A stretch of DNA of 11,535 bases from Hondaea fermentalgiana (GCA_014084085.1 NPFB01000023.1:156079-167613); one strand, 5' to 3'. Shown: positions 1-8,437, counted from the first letter of the stretch. The notes: generated by a model from the sequence alone, not told the origin. Numbers and translations: made by a program.

Positions 1-322
1 GTCGTGGCCTCGCGAGCGCTAAGGGCCTTGCATTTACGTCATCAAAGCGGCGGAGGCTGCCTGCCTTGGCTGTCCGCCTCGCACACCGGCGCATCACTGG
101 GGTCTGCTGGGAGGGCACCACTGCGACACACCACTGGAAGTTTTGGGGGGGGCTCGGGCAGTGGAACACCCTGGAGCTACGACCTAGGATGGGTAACTTG
201 CGCGAAAGTAGCTGCGAAACGGGCACAGAAAGGGGCCGGTCACCATTGGGAATCACTGTTAGATAATGAGGTCAGTGGGGAATAGTGAGTGGTGAGGCGC
301 AGAGAAAAGCGGCGGTTGGATT

Positions 323-336
323 GGCCACGTCATTCC
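323..336. promoter_or_regulatory. 14-bp element GGCCACGTCATTCC, copy 1
   Basis: The same 14 bases occur exactly at 6794-6807. Each copy lies about 760 to 810 bp upstream of a plus-strand start codon (SLX4-like and ARF) and is followed by pyrimidine-rich DNA. The core CACGTCA resembles a bZIP-type ACGT site. A binding role is inference. Confidence 0.3.
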
Positions 337-410
337 TTTTTTTCTTTGCCCTTTCCTTCTTTCTTTTGCCCTTTCTTTCTTTTGCCCTTTCTTTCTTTTT
401 CTTTTTCCGT
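337..410 (+). repeat. Polypyrimidine tract with imperfect TTTGCCCTTTCTTTC repeats
   Basis: The stretch is almost purely C and T, interrupted by a few G. It consists of about three degenerate copies of a 15 to 18-nt unit. Long polypyrimidine-polypurine tracts can form triplex DNA. In compact genomes they often lie in promoters. No function is proven here. Confidence 0.7.
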
Positions 411-635
411 CTTTGCTGCATTTTCCTTTGCCATGTTGTTTTCGATCAATCAATCGATTGCCACGCCATCATCATGCTTGATCCACGGACGATCGAGCTG
501 CCGCTGCTTTCCAGGGGGGGGGGCTGGCCCGGTTGGGTCTATTACATACCACCCACCACCACTACAGTTCTTTGGCATTCGTCAAGAGAAGGAGAAAGAG
601 TAGCGCATGAGAGACCTGCGTCGTCGTGCGTGTGT

Positions 636-658
636 GCATGCAAGCATGCAGAGCATGC
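636..658. promoter_or_regulatory. Cluster of three GCATGC palindromes
   Basis: GCATGC occurs at 636-641, 644-649 and 653-658. Other non-coding copies are at 817-822, 6218-6223 and 10866-10871, so every large upstream region in the window has at least one. GCATGC-type sites bind AP2 and B3 factors in other eukaryote lineages. The role here is unknown. Confidence 0.3.
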
Positions 659-800
659 GACAGCGACCACTGCGAAGAAGTGCAGGTTCTTCACCTTGGA
701 CGTACGGACGGACGAAAGTTCTTCGGGACGATGATTGTGATGCGATGTTCGTGCATGGGGTGATGGTGATGGCAGGAAGACACCAATGTGTCCGAGTACG

Positions 801-806
801 TATAAA
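801..806 (+). promoter_or_regulatory. TATA-like box, candidate core promoter of the SLX4-like gene
   Basis: TATAAA followed by CAAC lies 326 bp before the start codon at 1132, and a GCATGC element follows at 817. If it is used, transcription would start near 830 and leave a leader of about 300 nt containing at least one short upstream ORF (875-913). No transcript data support this. Confidence 0.3.
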
Positions 807-874
807 CAACCTGGCTGCATGCTTGTTTGCGAACACTGCATCCTTGTGATTCTGCGCTGCTGCCACGCTTCATC

Positions 875-913
875 ATGAAGACACTGCAGCAGGCAAGGCA
901 GCTAGCCAGCTAG
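875..913 (+). other. Candidate 12-codon upstream ORF in the SLX4-like leader
   Basis: The ATG at 875 opens a frame of 12 codons ending in TAG at 911-913. The stop falls inside the left arm of the (AGCT)n hairpin. If the transcript starts near 830, this would be the first AUG met by scanning ribosomes and could reduce translation of the main ORF. This depends wholly on the unproven start site. Confidence 0.2.
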
Positions 914-932
914 CTCTAGCTAGCTAGCTGGC
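905..932. repeat. Inverted repeat of AGCT units (hairpin/cruciform)
   Basis: The 11-base arms GCCAGCTAGCT (905-915) and AGCTAGCTGGC (922-932) are perfectly complementary around a 6-base loop. The core is a run of the AGCT/CTAG tetranucleotide, which is self-complementary. A similar run lies just behind the ARF stop codon at 8454-8474. Confidence 0.75.
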
Positions 933-1131
933 CGGTGGTGACGATGCAGACGGTCTTGAACTCACAGGCAGCTGCAGCAAAGTTCCTGAAAGGCAAGCAC
1001 TGCGTGCAACCGTCGTGGGTAGGTTTAGGTTCATGGGTACCTCGATTCCAAGGCACCCGAAAGAGCGAGAGCAGCTGCGAGAGTGACCTCGGCGCGACTC
1101 GGCGCAAAAACCAGCCCGGAGCGTCGAGGAG

Positions 1132-3060
1132 ATGGCGGACCTCGACGCCTCGGTCGTGGTCATCTCGTCGTCGGCGTCCGCGTCGTCTGCGCCGTCGACG
1201 CCGGAGCGCGAGGCTCGAGAGTCTGGCAGCAAGTCTGCCTCGGGGCGCGGCAACGCGGACGCCAACGCGGATGGTAAACTTGACGACGAGGACGAGCCCA
1301 AGCACCTCGTGCTCGTGGCCAAGGGCAAGCGGCGCGAAGAGTATCGGTTCGTAATCGCTGGCACGGGCGTGGTGCTTGGCAGAGGCAAGCTACTGCCGGA
1401 GCGAGGGCCTGCTGACAAGAAACTCACCATTCCTGACCCAGAGGTCTCGCGCAAGCACCTCCGGTTGTGGGTCGCCGACGCTGCCGAGGTCTCGGGTGAA
1501 AAGGAGGCGAAAAAAGACGAGAGCACTGACACCGCACCGCGCTGGCAGGCCGAGGACCTTGGCAGCTTGAATGGATCAACCCTGAATGGCCGCGAGTTCT
1601 CGCAAAAGGATTCCCCGCAAACTGTGCGCGTCGGGGACATTCTCGGGGTTGGCTCGTGGACCTTTGTAATCGATAAGTGTGGGTGCAAAACGTGTAGCGA
1701 GGGCGGCACGAGTCCGGCTCCCGAAACGCAGCCTCAAGCTCCGCGCCTTGATCGTTGCCTTGCCTGTGCACAGGACTTTTCAGGCAAGAGTCTCGCTGCT
1801 CAAAATGCACATCTCAAGAGTTGTCTTGCTGCGAACCCGAGCTCGGAAAATCGCGCCCAGGACGCCAACGTACAGGCCACTGCGCGGAAACGTAGAATCC
1901 CCTCGGGCGGGCGGGCACCTCGCGAAAAGAGAGTCTACCCTCCCGGATCGACGGCAACGCGACCCTCGACGGCGCGCAAGCAGGTGAAACCATTGCTGCT
2001 GACCGGATCTCTTCCTTCGAGCATGATCGACGTGCGCCGACGGCTAGATCTTGTTGATGCGCGTATTCACGAGCTGCAAATGTATCGCTCAAGGCTTGCT
2101 GACTATCTTGTCGAGGCCCAGGCGCTGCAAGATGCGCTCCAGGACTCGGGCTCGGACACGGCTGCTGAATCGAATGAGAGCGCAGAGGCCCAGCCTGCAG
2201 ATGTTTCGATTGTTGCGGCCTTGTCACGGCCGTTGCCCAACCTTGTGCTCTCACCATCCTCGTCTTCGTCCTTTTCCCCATCGTGTTCACCCGTGCCGAA
2301 TGTTCATCGCCCCGCGCCTGGAGCGAGTCATCTCGATACGTTGCCTGCGACCACCGGGGCAGAAACAATGCGCAAAGCACCTGGAAAATCGCGCGTGAGC
2401 ATGGTGGTTCTAGACGACGACGACGAAGACAATGACGAGGAAGAGGAAGAGGAAGAGGGGGAAGGTATGGACCAAGAAAAGAAGACGGACTCCAGAACTA
2501 GCGCCTCGCTTTGGACCGTGACCTCCCAGTGTGCAAGTACGGCTGGGGGCCCTTCGCCGACGCGATTCCGCACATCCCTTCTTTCGGCCGTGGCAAAGTC
2601 TCCGCGTGCATGCGGGCCTGCATTTTTACCCTCGTCGACATCATCATCGTCGTTGTCAGACTTGGAGCTGGCCACGATTCCGAGTGGCGATTTGCGGCGC
2701 GCGCTCAAGGAGGCAGGCGTGCCAATGGCCACGTCTCGAAAAGACATGGAGAGCGAGGTGCGCCAGGTTTTGGAACGCGCGAAAAATGTGTCGAACGTTT
2801 CGGCAGCGACGGACGCAACTGTTTCGCAAGCGAACTTGGAGGGCCTCACAGGCGCGGCGCGAGAGCAGGCGCTCAATCTGGCCATTTGCCAGGCCATCTC
2901 TCAGTCATTGCGCAACGAGCGGCTTTACGAGAACATGTTGATGAACAAGTGCGTGCACCTGTCGGCTGTGCAGGCAGCGCTCAAAGAGTCGGGCATTACG
3001 GTAGCGCGTGCTCGACTTGCACATTTTTTGGACCATCATGGTGTAATTTTCAAGCAGTAG
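1132..3060 (+). CDS. SLX4: SLX4-family structure-specific endonuclease scaffold with N-terminal FHA domain
   Basis: A 642-residue single-exon protein. In order: an FHA domain (about 58-182) with Gly-Arg 83-84, Ser106-x2-His109 and the loop Leu-Asn-Gly-Ser-Thr-Leu-Asn-Gly at 146-153; a UBZ4-like zinc finger Cys209-x2-Cys212-x14-His227-x3-Cys231; a charged helix (298-340); an acidic stretch (428-447); a SAP-like helical pair (509-550); and at the C-terminus (582-642) the SLX4 conserved domain, with Leu-Tyr-Glu-Asn 598-601, a helix-turn-helix, Phe-Leu-Asp 632-634 and a Gly-Val-Ile-Phe ending. In known SLX4 proteins the last domain recruits the SLX1 nuclease for resolving branched DNA, and UBZ fingers bind ubiquitin. 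The usual BTB domain was not seen. The start has a good context (GAG before ATGG). The FHA domain is atypical for SLX4 and implies phosphothreonine-guided recruitment. Family call strong; function inferred. Confidence 0.85.
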   Translation: MADLDASVVVISSSASASSAPSTPEREARESGSKSASGRGNADANADGKLDDEDEPKHLVLVAKGKRREEYRFVIAGTGVVLGRGKLLPERGPADKKLTIPDPEVSRKHLRLWVADAAEVSGEKEAKKDESTDTAPRWQAEDLGSLNGSTLNGREFSQKDSPQTVRVGDILGVGSWTFVIDKCGCKTCSEGGTSPAPETQPQAPRLDRCLACAQDFSGKSLAAQNAHLKSCLAANPSSENRAQDANVQATARKRRIPSGGRAPREKRVYPPGSTATRPSTARKQVKPLLLTGSLPSSMIDVRRRLDLVDARIHELQMYRSRLADYLVEAQALQDALQDSGSDTAAESNESAEAQPADVSIVAALSRPLPNLVLSPSSSSSFSPSCSPVPNVHRPAPGASHLDTLPATTGAETMRKAPGKSRVSMVVLDDDDEDNDEEEEEEEGEGMDQEKKTDSRTSASLWTVTSQCASTAGGPSPTRFRTSLLSAVAKSPRACGPAFLPSSTSSSSLSDLELATIPSGDLRRALKEAGVPMATSRKDMESEVRQVLERAKNVSNVSAATDATVSQANLEGLTGAAREQALNLAICQAISQSLRNERLYENMLMNKCVHLSAVQAALKESGITVARARLAHFLDHHGVIFKQ

Positions 3061-3208
3061 GCCTCAGCGGAAACTACGAATCAAGCACACTCTATTTATA
3101 CGAAATGGTGAATCAAAAAGAGGTTAGGTTATAAAGGAGCAGCCAGGGAAAAGAAAGGAAGAGTGAAGAAAAAGAAAAGAATTGAAATGCACATTTTTGT
3201 TGATTGTA
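3061..3208. other. Short convergent intergenic region between SLX4-like and PELP1-like genes
   Basis: Only 148 bp separate the two stop codons, so the 3' ends of the transcripts probably lie close together or overlap. There is an A+T-rich part (3085-3135) and a purine-rich part (3147-3185). No exact AATAAA was seen on either strand. Confidence 0.6.
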
Positions 3209-5875
3209 TCACTCATCGTCGACGATGGACGGCAGATCAGATCCAGAATCGCTCGCGCCGCCGTCGTCATCGTTCTCCTCTTCCTCCTCGGCGGCCTCCT
3301 GTTCTCGCCGCGCGGCAGCAGCTGCACGTTGCGCACGGGTCTGTCGAGGTTGAGCGGCAAGACGAGCCGGAGTCGCTTCGGTCTTTTCGTCTTCTTCTTC
3401 TTCTTCTTCTTCTTCTTTGTCGTCGTCGTCGTCGTCGTCCATGGCGTTCTCCTCGGGACTTTCGGCGACGGCGACAGACTTTTCTACGGTGACCGTCGTT
3501 TCTACCACTTCCTCAACAACTTCGCTTGCGTTGTCCGTTTGCTTTTCTTCTTCTTCTTCTTCTTCTTCCTCGTTGGCCTCCATCACGTCGTCGTCGTTGT
3601 CTTCTTGGACACGAACAGGGGGAAGGTAGGCGACCTCTTCTAGATCATCCTGATCGTCAACATAGGCGGTCAGTCGACGCGGAGCGCCCACCACGGGAGC
3701 CGAAGGGTGCACAAGCGCCAAGGCACTTGCACGGGCCAAGAGTGCTGTTTCGGCCACGCGAGGATCAGCGTCACGAAGACAATGAGCGAAAATCACGAGA
3801 GCAGTTGGTACAGCAGACGAGGTACCAACACGAAGTACAGGGGCCAGAACTGTTGCCCGAAGAGCACGCAAGAGCGCGAGACGCAAGTCGGTATCCCGCG
3901 CACATGCTGAAGACTCGTCGAGCAGGAGAGAAGAACCAGTCAGTACGGGTTGAAGCGCGTCAAGAAGAGCCGCATCAAAGAGATCGCGGACGACCTGTGG
4001 GAGATCGGCGCCATGAACAGCAAGAATGACCTCGCTGGCCGCGAGAGCAGCCTTGGCGGCGCAAAGCTCGGGCATTGGAGCATTGGGGCCTTGGGCTGCA
4101 CGCGAAAGCTGACGCGCCGCAACACGACGCTTCTTGATGGCACGGCCCTTGGTTTGCGAGGCGACAGCCTGGGCCATTTTCTCATCGTGGTCGCGCGCTG
4201 CGCCCTCGCTCGCAAATGAGACGAGCTCTGCCGTGCGACGCAGGACAGCCTCGGCGACATGACGGCCAATACCCGCGCCGAGCGCGATGGCGAGCGCACG
4301 ACATGTGTCGAGAATGGCCACTTGAAGATCGACGGGACAACGCGCCGGCGGAAGCGCCAAAAGACGCTCCATGAGTGTGGTGATGGTCGAGCGGAAGCGC
4401 AAGAGCTTGATCCCAGCCACTGCGGCGAGATCGCGCAGACAAGCGAGAGACGCAGCCGCGGTTCGCGCAAAGCAAGGGTGATCTGCGCAGGCAGAGCATG
4501 CGAGGCCAAGCTCGATGGCCTCAAGGATGGGCTCGAGCGAGATTTCCAAAAAGAGACCGCCCTGCGCAACACGCAAAGCATTGCCGAGGACGGCACAAAG
4601 GCCCTCAAAAGCAGCAGCCGGGGAAACAGCCTGGGCGAGGACAAAAGACCCGGTCTTGAGGTCCTGGCTTTCTCGCGCGACCGCCTGCAGCCCAGGAAAA
4701 AAATCCGAGACCTTGCCGCCGCCGCCCATAGTGGCTCCTTCGGGCACATCCGGGTCAGAGGAGCCCTCGCGAGCCTTGGCAGCGCGAATGGAGATGCCGC
4801 CGGGCTGGGCAAGAACACCGCGCGCCTTGACCTTGTAGAGCGCGCGCAAGATGTCGACCATGCCGCGCAAGCAAGCCTGGGTCACGGCATCCCATGCAAT
4901 GCTGGTGTTGCTGCCATAGGCAACAGGAAGACGAGCCATGACCTGTGCGGCAAGTTTCTGCACGTGCGCGCCCACCGCGCCCGAAACGAGAATCTTGCAT
5001 GCATGGTCAAATTGGCTTGCGGCCGATCTACACAGCGAGGGCGCCATGCGCAAAATGTCGCTGGCGGCCACAAGTTGGGCTTCGAGGGCAGAACCCAGTT
5101 CCGGACCGGGACTGCCCCAGCTGGCACGAGCAGCAGCGGCCTCGGCCGTGGCGCGCAGGCCTCGTGCCAAGGCCAAGACCATTTGCGAGACTTGGGCCTG
5201 CGAGTCTGTGTTGAGTGCTGCCGTGGTGGATGTCTGGCGGCCGCGCGCACGTACGAGCTCGACGAGCGCAGGAGCAAAGTCGGCAGCCTCTTCAGCAGAG
5301 GCGCGCGTGACGAGACGGTGCAGGGCGTCCATGTAGACGGCAAAATTGTCGTCGACGTTTTGCACCGAGCACTGGGCCAAGGACTCGGCGGCAAGGATGC
5401 CGACAAGCTTGCGGAGCGCCGCGCTTCCCGGTGCCGATGCGGCATCGCCGGTTCGTGCTGTGGCGCGCACGGCCGTTTCGCCAACAAGGACGTGCCAGCG
5501 GCGCTGCAGCTTGGCAGCAGCCTTGGCCGCGCGCTCGTCTGCCTTGCGTTTGGGCTCGTCACCAGTCCAGGCCGCGTCGCGCTCGGCGGGGTCCGCGAGT
5601 GGTCTTTGCGCGCGCAAAGCGGCTACAGTGGCTTGGCCCAGCGCGGCCAGCTCCTGGAGCAGGGCGCGGACTTTGGCGTTCTCGCTGCTGCCGCTCGCCT
5701 TGTCGCGCTCGTCGCGAGCGCGCTTCCTGCGTTTCCCGCCGGCCTTGTCCAGGTCCTCGGCGCCCTCGAGGTCCACCCGCTCCTGCGCGGCATCCGCCTC
5801 CACGGCCACTGCTCCTGCGTGCTCGAGCCAGGTCGCCAGAGCGCCGGCGTCCGTCGCGCCCGCGCGTCGCGCCAT
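3209..5875 (-). CDS. PELP1: PELP1/Rix1-family ribosome biogenesis protein (rixosome subunit)
   Basis: An 888-residue alpha-helical protein with a highly acidic C-terminus. Its helical body (about 160-550) follows the RIX1/PELP1 order: a helix pair ending Leu-Ala-Ala-Gln-x3-Ala-Arg-Leu-Pro (308-316), a Trp-containing helix leading to Leu-Arg-Ala-Leu-Tyr (342-346), then Phe-Glu-Gly-Leu (423-426), then Lys-Leu-Leu-Arg-Phe (490-494). Lysine/arginine patches at 47-53 and 577-588 look like nuclear signals. From about 740 the tail is rich in Glu and Asp, as in PELP1. In other eukaryotes the PELP1/Rix1 complex acts with TEX10/Ipi1, WDR18/Ipi3 and the AAA ATPase MDN1/Rea1 on pre-60S particles. I chose the start at 5875 for its AAG-ATG-G context. 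The frame stays open to an ATG at 6106 (965 residues), but those extra residues read like translated leader. The gene converges on SLX4 and is divergent from ARF. Confidence 0.8.
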   Translation of the reverse strand: MARRAGATDAGALATWLEHAGAVAVEADAAQERVDLEGAEDLDKAGGKRRKRARDERDKASGSSENAKVRALLQELAALGQATVAALRAQRPLADPAERDAAWTGDEPKRKADERAAKAAAKLQRRWHVLVGETAVRATARTGDAASAPGSAALRKLVGILAAESLAQCSVQNVDDNFAVYMDALHRLVTRASAEEAADFAPALVELVRARGRQTSTTAALNTDSQAQVSQMVLALARGLRATAEAAAARASWGSPGPELGSALEAQLVAASDILRMAPSLCRSAASQFDHACKILVSGAVGAHVQKLAAQVMARLPVAYGSNTSIAWDAVTQACLRGMVDILRALYKVKARGVLAQPGGISIRAAKAREGSSDPDVPEGATMGGGGKVSDFFPGLQAVARESQDLKTGSFVLAQAVSPAAAFEGLCAVLGNALRVAQGGLFLEISLEPILEAIELGLACSACADHPCFARTAAASLACLRDLAAVAGIKLLRFRSTITTLMERLLALPPARCPVDLQVAILDTCRALAIALGAGIGRHVAEAVLRRTAELVSFASEGAARDHDEKMAQAVASQTKGRAIKKRRVAARQLSRAAQGPNAPMPELCAAKAALAASEVILAVHGADLPQVVRDLFDAALLDALQPVLTGSSLLLDESSACARDTDLRLALLRALRATVLAPVLRVGTSSAVPTALVIFAHCLRDADPRVAETALLARASALALVHPSAPVVGAPRRLTAYVDDQDDLEEVAYLPPVRVQEDNDDDVMEANEEEEEEEEEKQTDNASEVVEEVVETTVTVEKSVAVAESPEENAMDDDDDDDKEEEEEEEEDEKTEATPARLAAQPRQTRAQRAAAAARREQEAAEEEEENDDDGGASDSGSDLPSIVDDE
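3389..3439 (-). repeat. (CTT)n and (GTC)n trinucleotide runs coding poly-Glu and poly-Asp
   Basis: On the plus strand a run of CTT/TTC triplets (about 3389-3418) abuts a run of GTC triplets (about 3419-3439). Read on the minus strand they encode eight or nine Glu and seven Asp in the PELP1-like acidic tail. Such pure triplet runs are prone to length change between strains, in frame with the protein. Confidence 0.8.
3546..3570 (-). repeat. Second (TTC)n run coding poly-Glu
   Basis: This pure TTC/CTT run encodes nine Glu in the acidic tail of the PELP1-like protein, upstream (in protein order) of the poly-Asp segment. The two acidic blocks are separated by a less biased Val/Glu/Thr segment. 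Confidence 0.75.
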
Positions 5876-6061
5876 CTTCGCGGCGCTCTTTCCCTGCCGT
5901 CCGCTGCGCCGAGCGCTCCCTCGCGGTGGCGGGCTCGCGATCGCGATCGGGGTCTGTGCCAGGCGCCGCGACCAACCAAGCGAGGTGGTGCCACCTGGGA
6001 CGAGATCGAGTTGTCTCCGGGTCAGCACAGCAATGAACAGCATCCAAGCGGCGAGAAAAGA

Positions 6062-6082
6062 GGGGAGGGAGGGAGGGAGGGA
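6062..6082 (+). repeat. (GGGA)n run, candidate G-quadruplex near the PELP1-like start
   Basis: Five G-tracts of at least three G are separated by single A bases, a very favourable G-quadruplex pattern. The G strand is the template strand for the minus-strand PELP1-like gene, and the run lies about 190 bp before the preferred start codon. Confidence 0.6.
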
Positions 6083-6270
6083 TGGAAGGAATGGGAATGG
6101 AGACATATGGTCGATGGTGCTGACAGGCGAAATAAATGATCGTAAAGGAGGACAACGCTCTCACGAGAAATCGGAGGAATATTGACAGAAGCAAACGCTG
6201 TGCATGTTTGCTTGTTTGCATGCTCTTGTTGTTGCTGCTGCTGCTGCTGTTTCTTCCTCTCGTTATTGTT

Positions 6271-6386
6271 ATTGCTGTTGGTTGCAATTCTTCTTCTTTC
6301 GTTTATTGTGTTGTCTTCTTGCTATTGCTGTTGGTTGCAATTCTTCTTCTTTCCTTTATTGTGTTGTCTTCTTGCTCTTGCTGTTG
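6271..6386 (+). repeat. 53-bp tandem repeat (two copies plus a partial third)
   Basis: The unit begins ATTGCTGTTGGTTGCAATTC and recurs 53 bases later at 6324 with a single change (G to C at the end of the TTCTTCTTTC segment). A partial third copy of about 10 bases starts at 6377. The near identity suggests a recent duplication. It is preceded by a CTG-rich run (6229-6250). Confidence 0.8.
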
Positions 6387-6596
6387 AACCGACCGATGAA
6401 ATTTCTAAAAACAGAAGGAAGAAAGCCAGTTGCCATGCTTGTCGTCGAGGTGACGACGAGACACCGGCCAGAAGTAGAAGATGATTTTCGCTGTCATCGT
6501 TGTTCAACACGTGCGGGAAATCGTGCAGGTCATCACAACGAAGACAAATTGAATCGACTTTCAGTATCTCTCTGCCTTGGTTCGTGGGCAACTTGA

Positions 6597-6616
6597 GGCG
6601 GCGGCGGCGGCGGCGG
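6597..6616 (+). repeat. (GGC)n microsatellite
   Basis: About six to seven uninterrupted GGC units lie in the shared upstream region of the PELP1-like and ARF genes. They are not within a supported coding region. Confidence 0.7.
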
Positions 6617-6793
6617 ACAGCCAGACGTGCACGTTGAGCGCGAGGGTTTCCTGCGTTCGACTCGAGACAATGCACTCGACCGGTCAATGTCTGGCACGGC
6701 TGTCTCTATTTTCTTTTCGTTCTCGTCACTTTCTTTTCTTCCCTTCTTTCTCCTGGTACTCCACGAGCTCTTTCGGGGACGTCGTCTCCATGC

Positions 6794-6807
6794 GGCCACG
6801 TCATTCC
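6794..6807. promoter_or_regulatory. 14-bp element GGCCACGTCATTCC, copy 2
   Basis: Exact copy of 323-336. It lies 764 bp upstream of the ARF start codon and, like copy 1, is followed by a CT-rich tract. A shared transcription-factor site is possible; a chance match or a relic of duplication is not excluded. Confidence 0.3.
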
Positions 6808-7369
6808 CTCTTCTTTCCCGCCCCAGCTTCGCCGCGCCTCCCTCCCCATGTCCCCTCCAAGCGGCCTCCGCCCAGTCGGCACCGACCCCCACCTACACGG
6901 GCCAGTCACACAGTGGCGCGAGGCCCCCAGTGGCGGCGAGAAGACGGGTCGGCCAAAAAGATCACGGAAAGGACAAAGAGCAGAGAGGAGCGGCCACTGG
7001 GGCTGCGCGGGGGCAGGGGGCGGATAGCGGAGACGCGGCGAGTGCAAACAAGCAACGCGAGGAGGAGACCAGGTACGCACGCGGCGCGAGCGCACGGGCG
7101 CGAGCGCGGGCGGCCGCGGCGGCGCAGGCGGAGCGCGAGGCGCGGCAAGCGCTGGCGCGGCCTCGGCGAGCGGCGCGCGTCCTCGGGCCTCGAGGCGGCG
7201 GGAGCGGGACGAGGCGGAAAGCGCGGCTTGATTGATTGATGAAGGCCAAGAACGCGACTGCTCACCCGCTTTCTTTCCTGGCGACGGGCAGCGGCTCTTG
7301 ATGGAGCGCGGAGGACCCGCGGCGGAGGAGGCGAGAGCAGAGCGCGTTTGCACGGGAAGGAGGGAAAGA

Positions 7370-7384
7370 GGGAGGGAGGGAGGG
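7370..7384 (+). repeat. Four GGG tracts, candidate G-quadruplex upstream of ARF
   Basis: GGGAGGGAGGGAGGG is a minimal perfect G-quadruplex motif on the coding strand, 174 bp before the ARF start codon. If it is transcribed as leader RNA it could fold and affect translation. It resembles the run at 6062-6082, which flanks the other end of the same intergenic region. Confidence 0.6.
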
Positions 7385-7539
7385 ACGAGGCGCTGCACGC
7401 GCGCGCAGAGAAAGAAAAGAGGGACTTGAAAACTGACGGTTTTGGAGACGATGACGCTGGGTGTGGATCTTTCGCTGCACGTTTGGCTTGGTTTGTTTTC
7501 CTGGCAATAGGCGCACGCGTAGACGGGTCTCCGCGGTAA

Positions 7540-8437
<898 letters not shown>

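Larger units (their letters stand above)
1..1131. other. Intergenic region upstream of the SLX4-like gene, no supported gene
   Basis: No reading frame here resembles a known protein. The short open frames are arginine-, histidine- or phenylalanine-rich translations of low-complexity DNA. The stretch holds an ACGTCA site (36-41), a 14-bp element repeated upstream of ARF (323-336), a polypyrimidine tract (337-410), a run of ten G (514-523), three clustered GCATGC palindromes (636-658), a TATA-like box (801-806) and a (AGCT)n hairpin (905-932). I read it as promoter and 5' leader DNA for the gene starting at 1132. The 3' end of an unseen gene at the far left cannot be excluded. Confidence 0.6.

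Noticed and set aside
285..734. A 149-codon frame with a poly-Phe/Leu segment resembling a membrane helix
   Set aside because: The hydrophobic segment is only the polypyrimidine tract translated. The rest has no coding character.
935..1354. A plus-strand frame starting upstream of SLX4 and overlapping its first codons
   Set aside because: After about 45 residues it becomes an Arg/Ser-rich out-of-frame reading of the SLX4 coding region. A spliced 5' exon was considered (GTAGGT near 1019), but the required intron would be only about 54 nt, with no sign that the peptide is conserved.
924..1709. A 261-codon minus-strand frame over the SLX4 start
   Set aside because: It is Ser-rich, without recognisable motifs, and antisense to the conserved FHA domain.
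4259..6139. A 626-codon open frame on the plus strand opposite the PELP1-like gene
   Set aside because: Its product is Gly/Arg/Ala-rich with no family resemblance. GC-rich codon use on the minus strand leaves the antisense frame free of stops, while the minus-strand frame matches PELP1/Rix1.
6204..6596. A Leu/Phe/Val-rich frame resembling a small membrane protein
   Set aside because: It is the 53-bp minisatellite and CTG/TTC runs read in frame. All three frames stay open there, which indicates low complexity and not selection.
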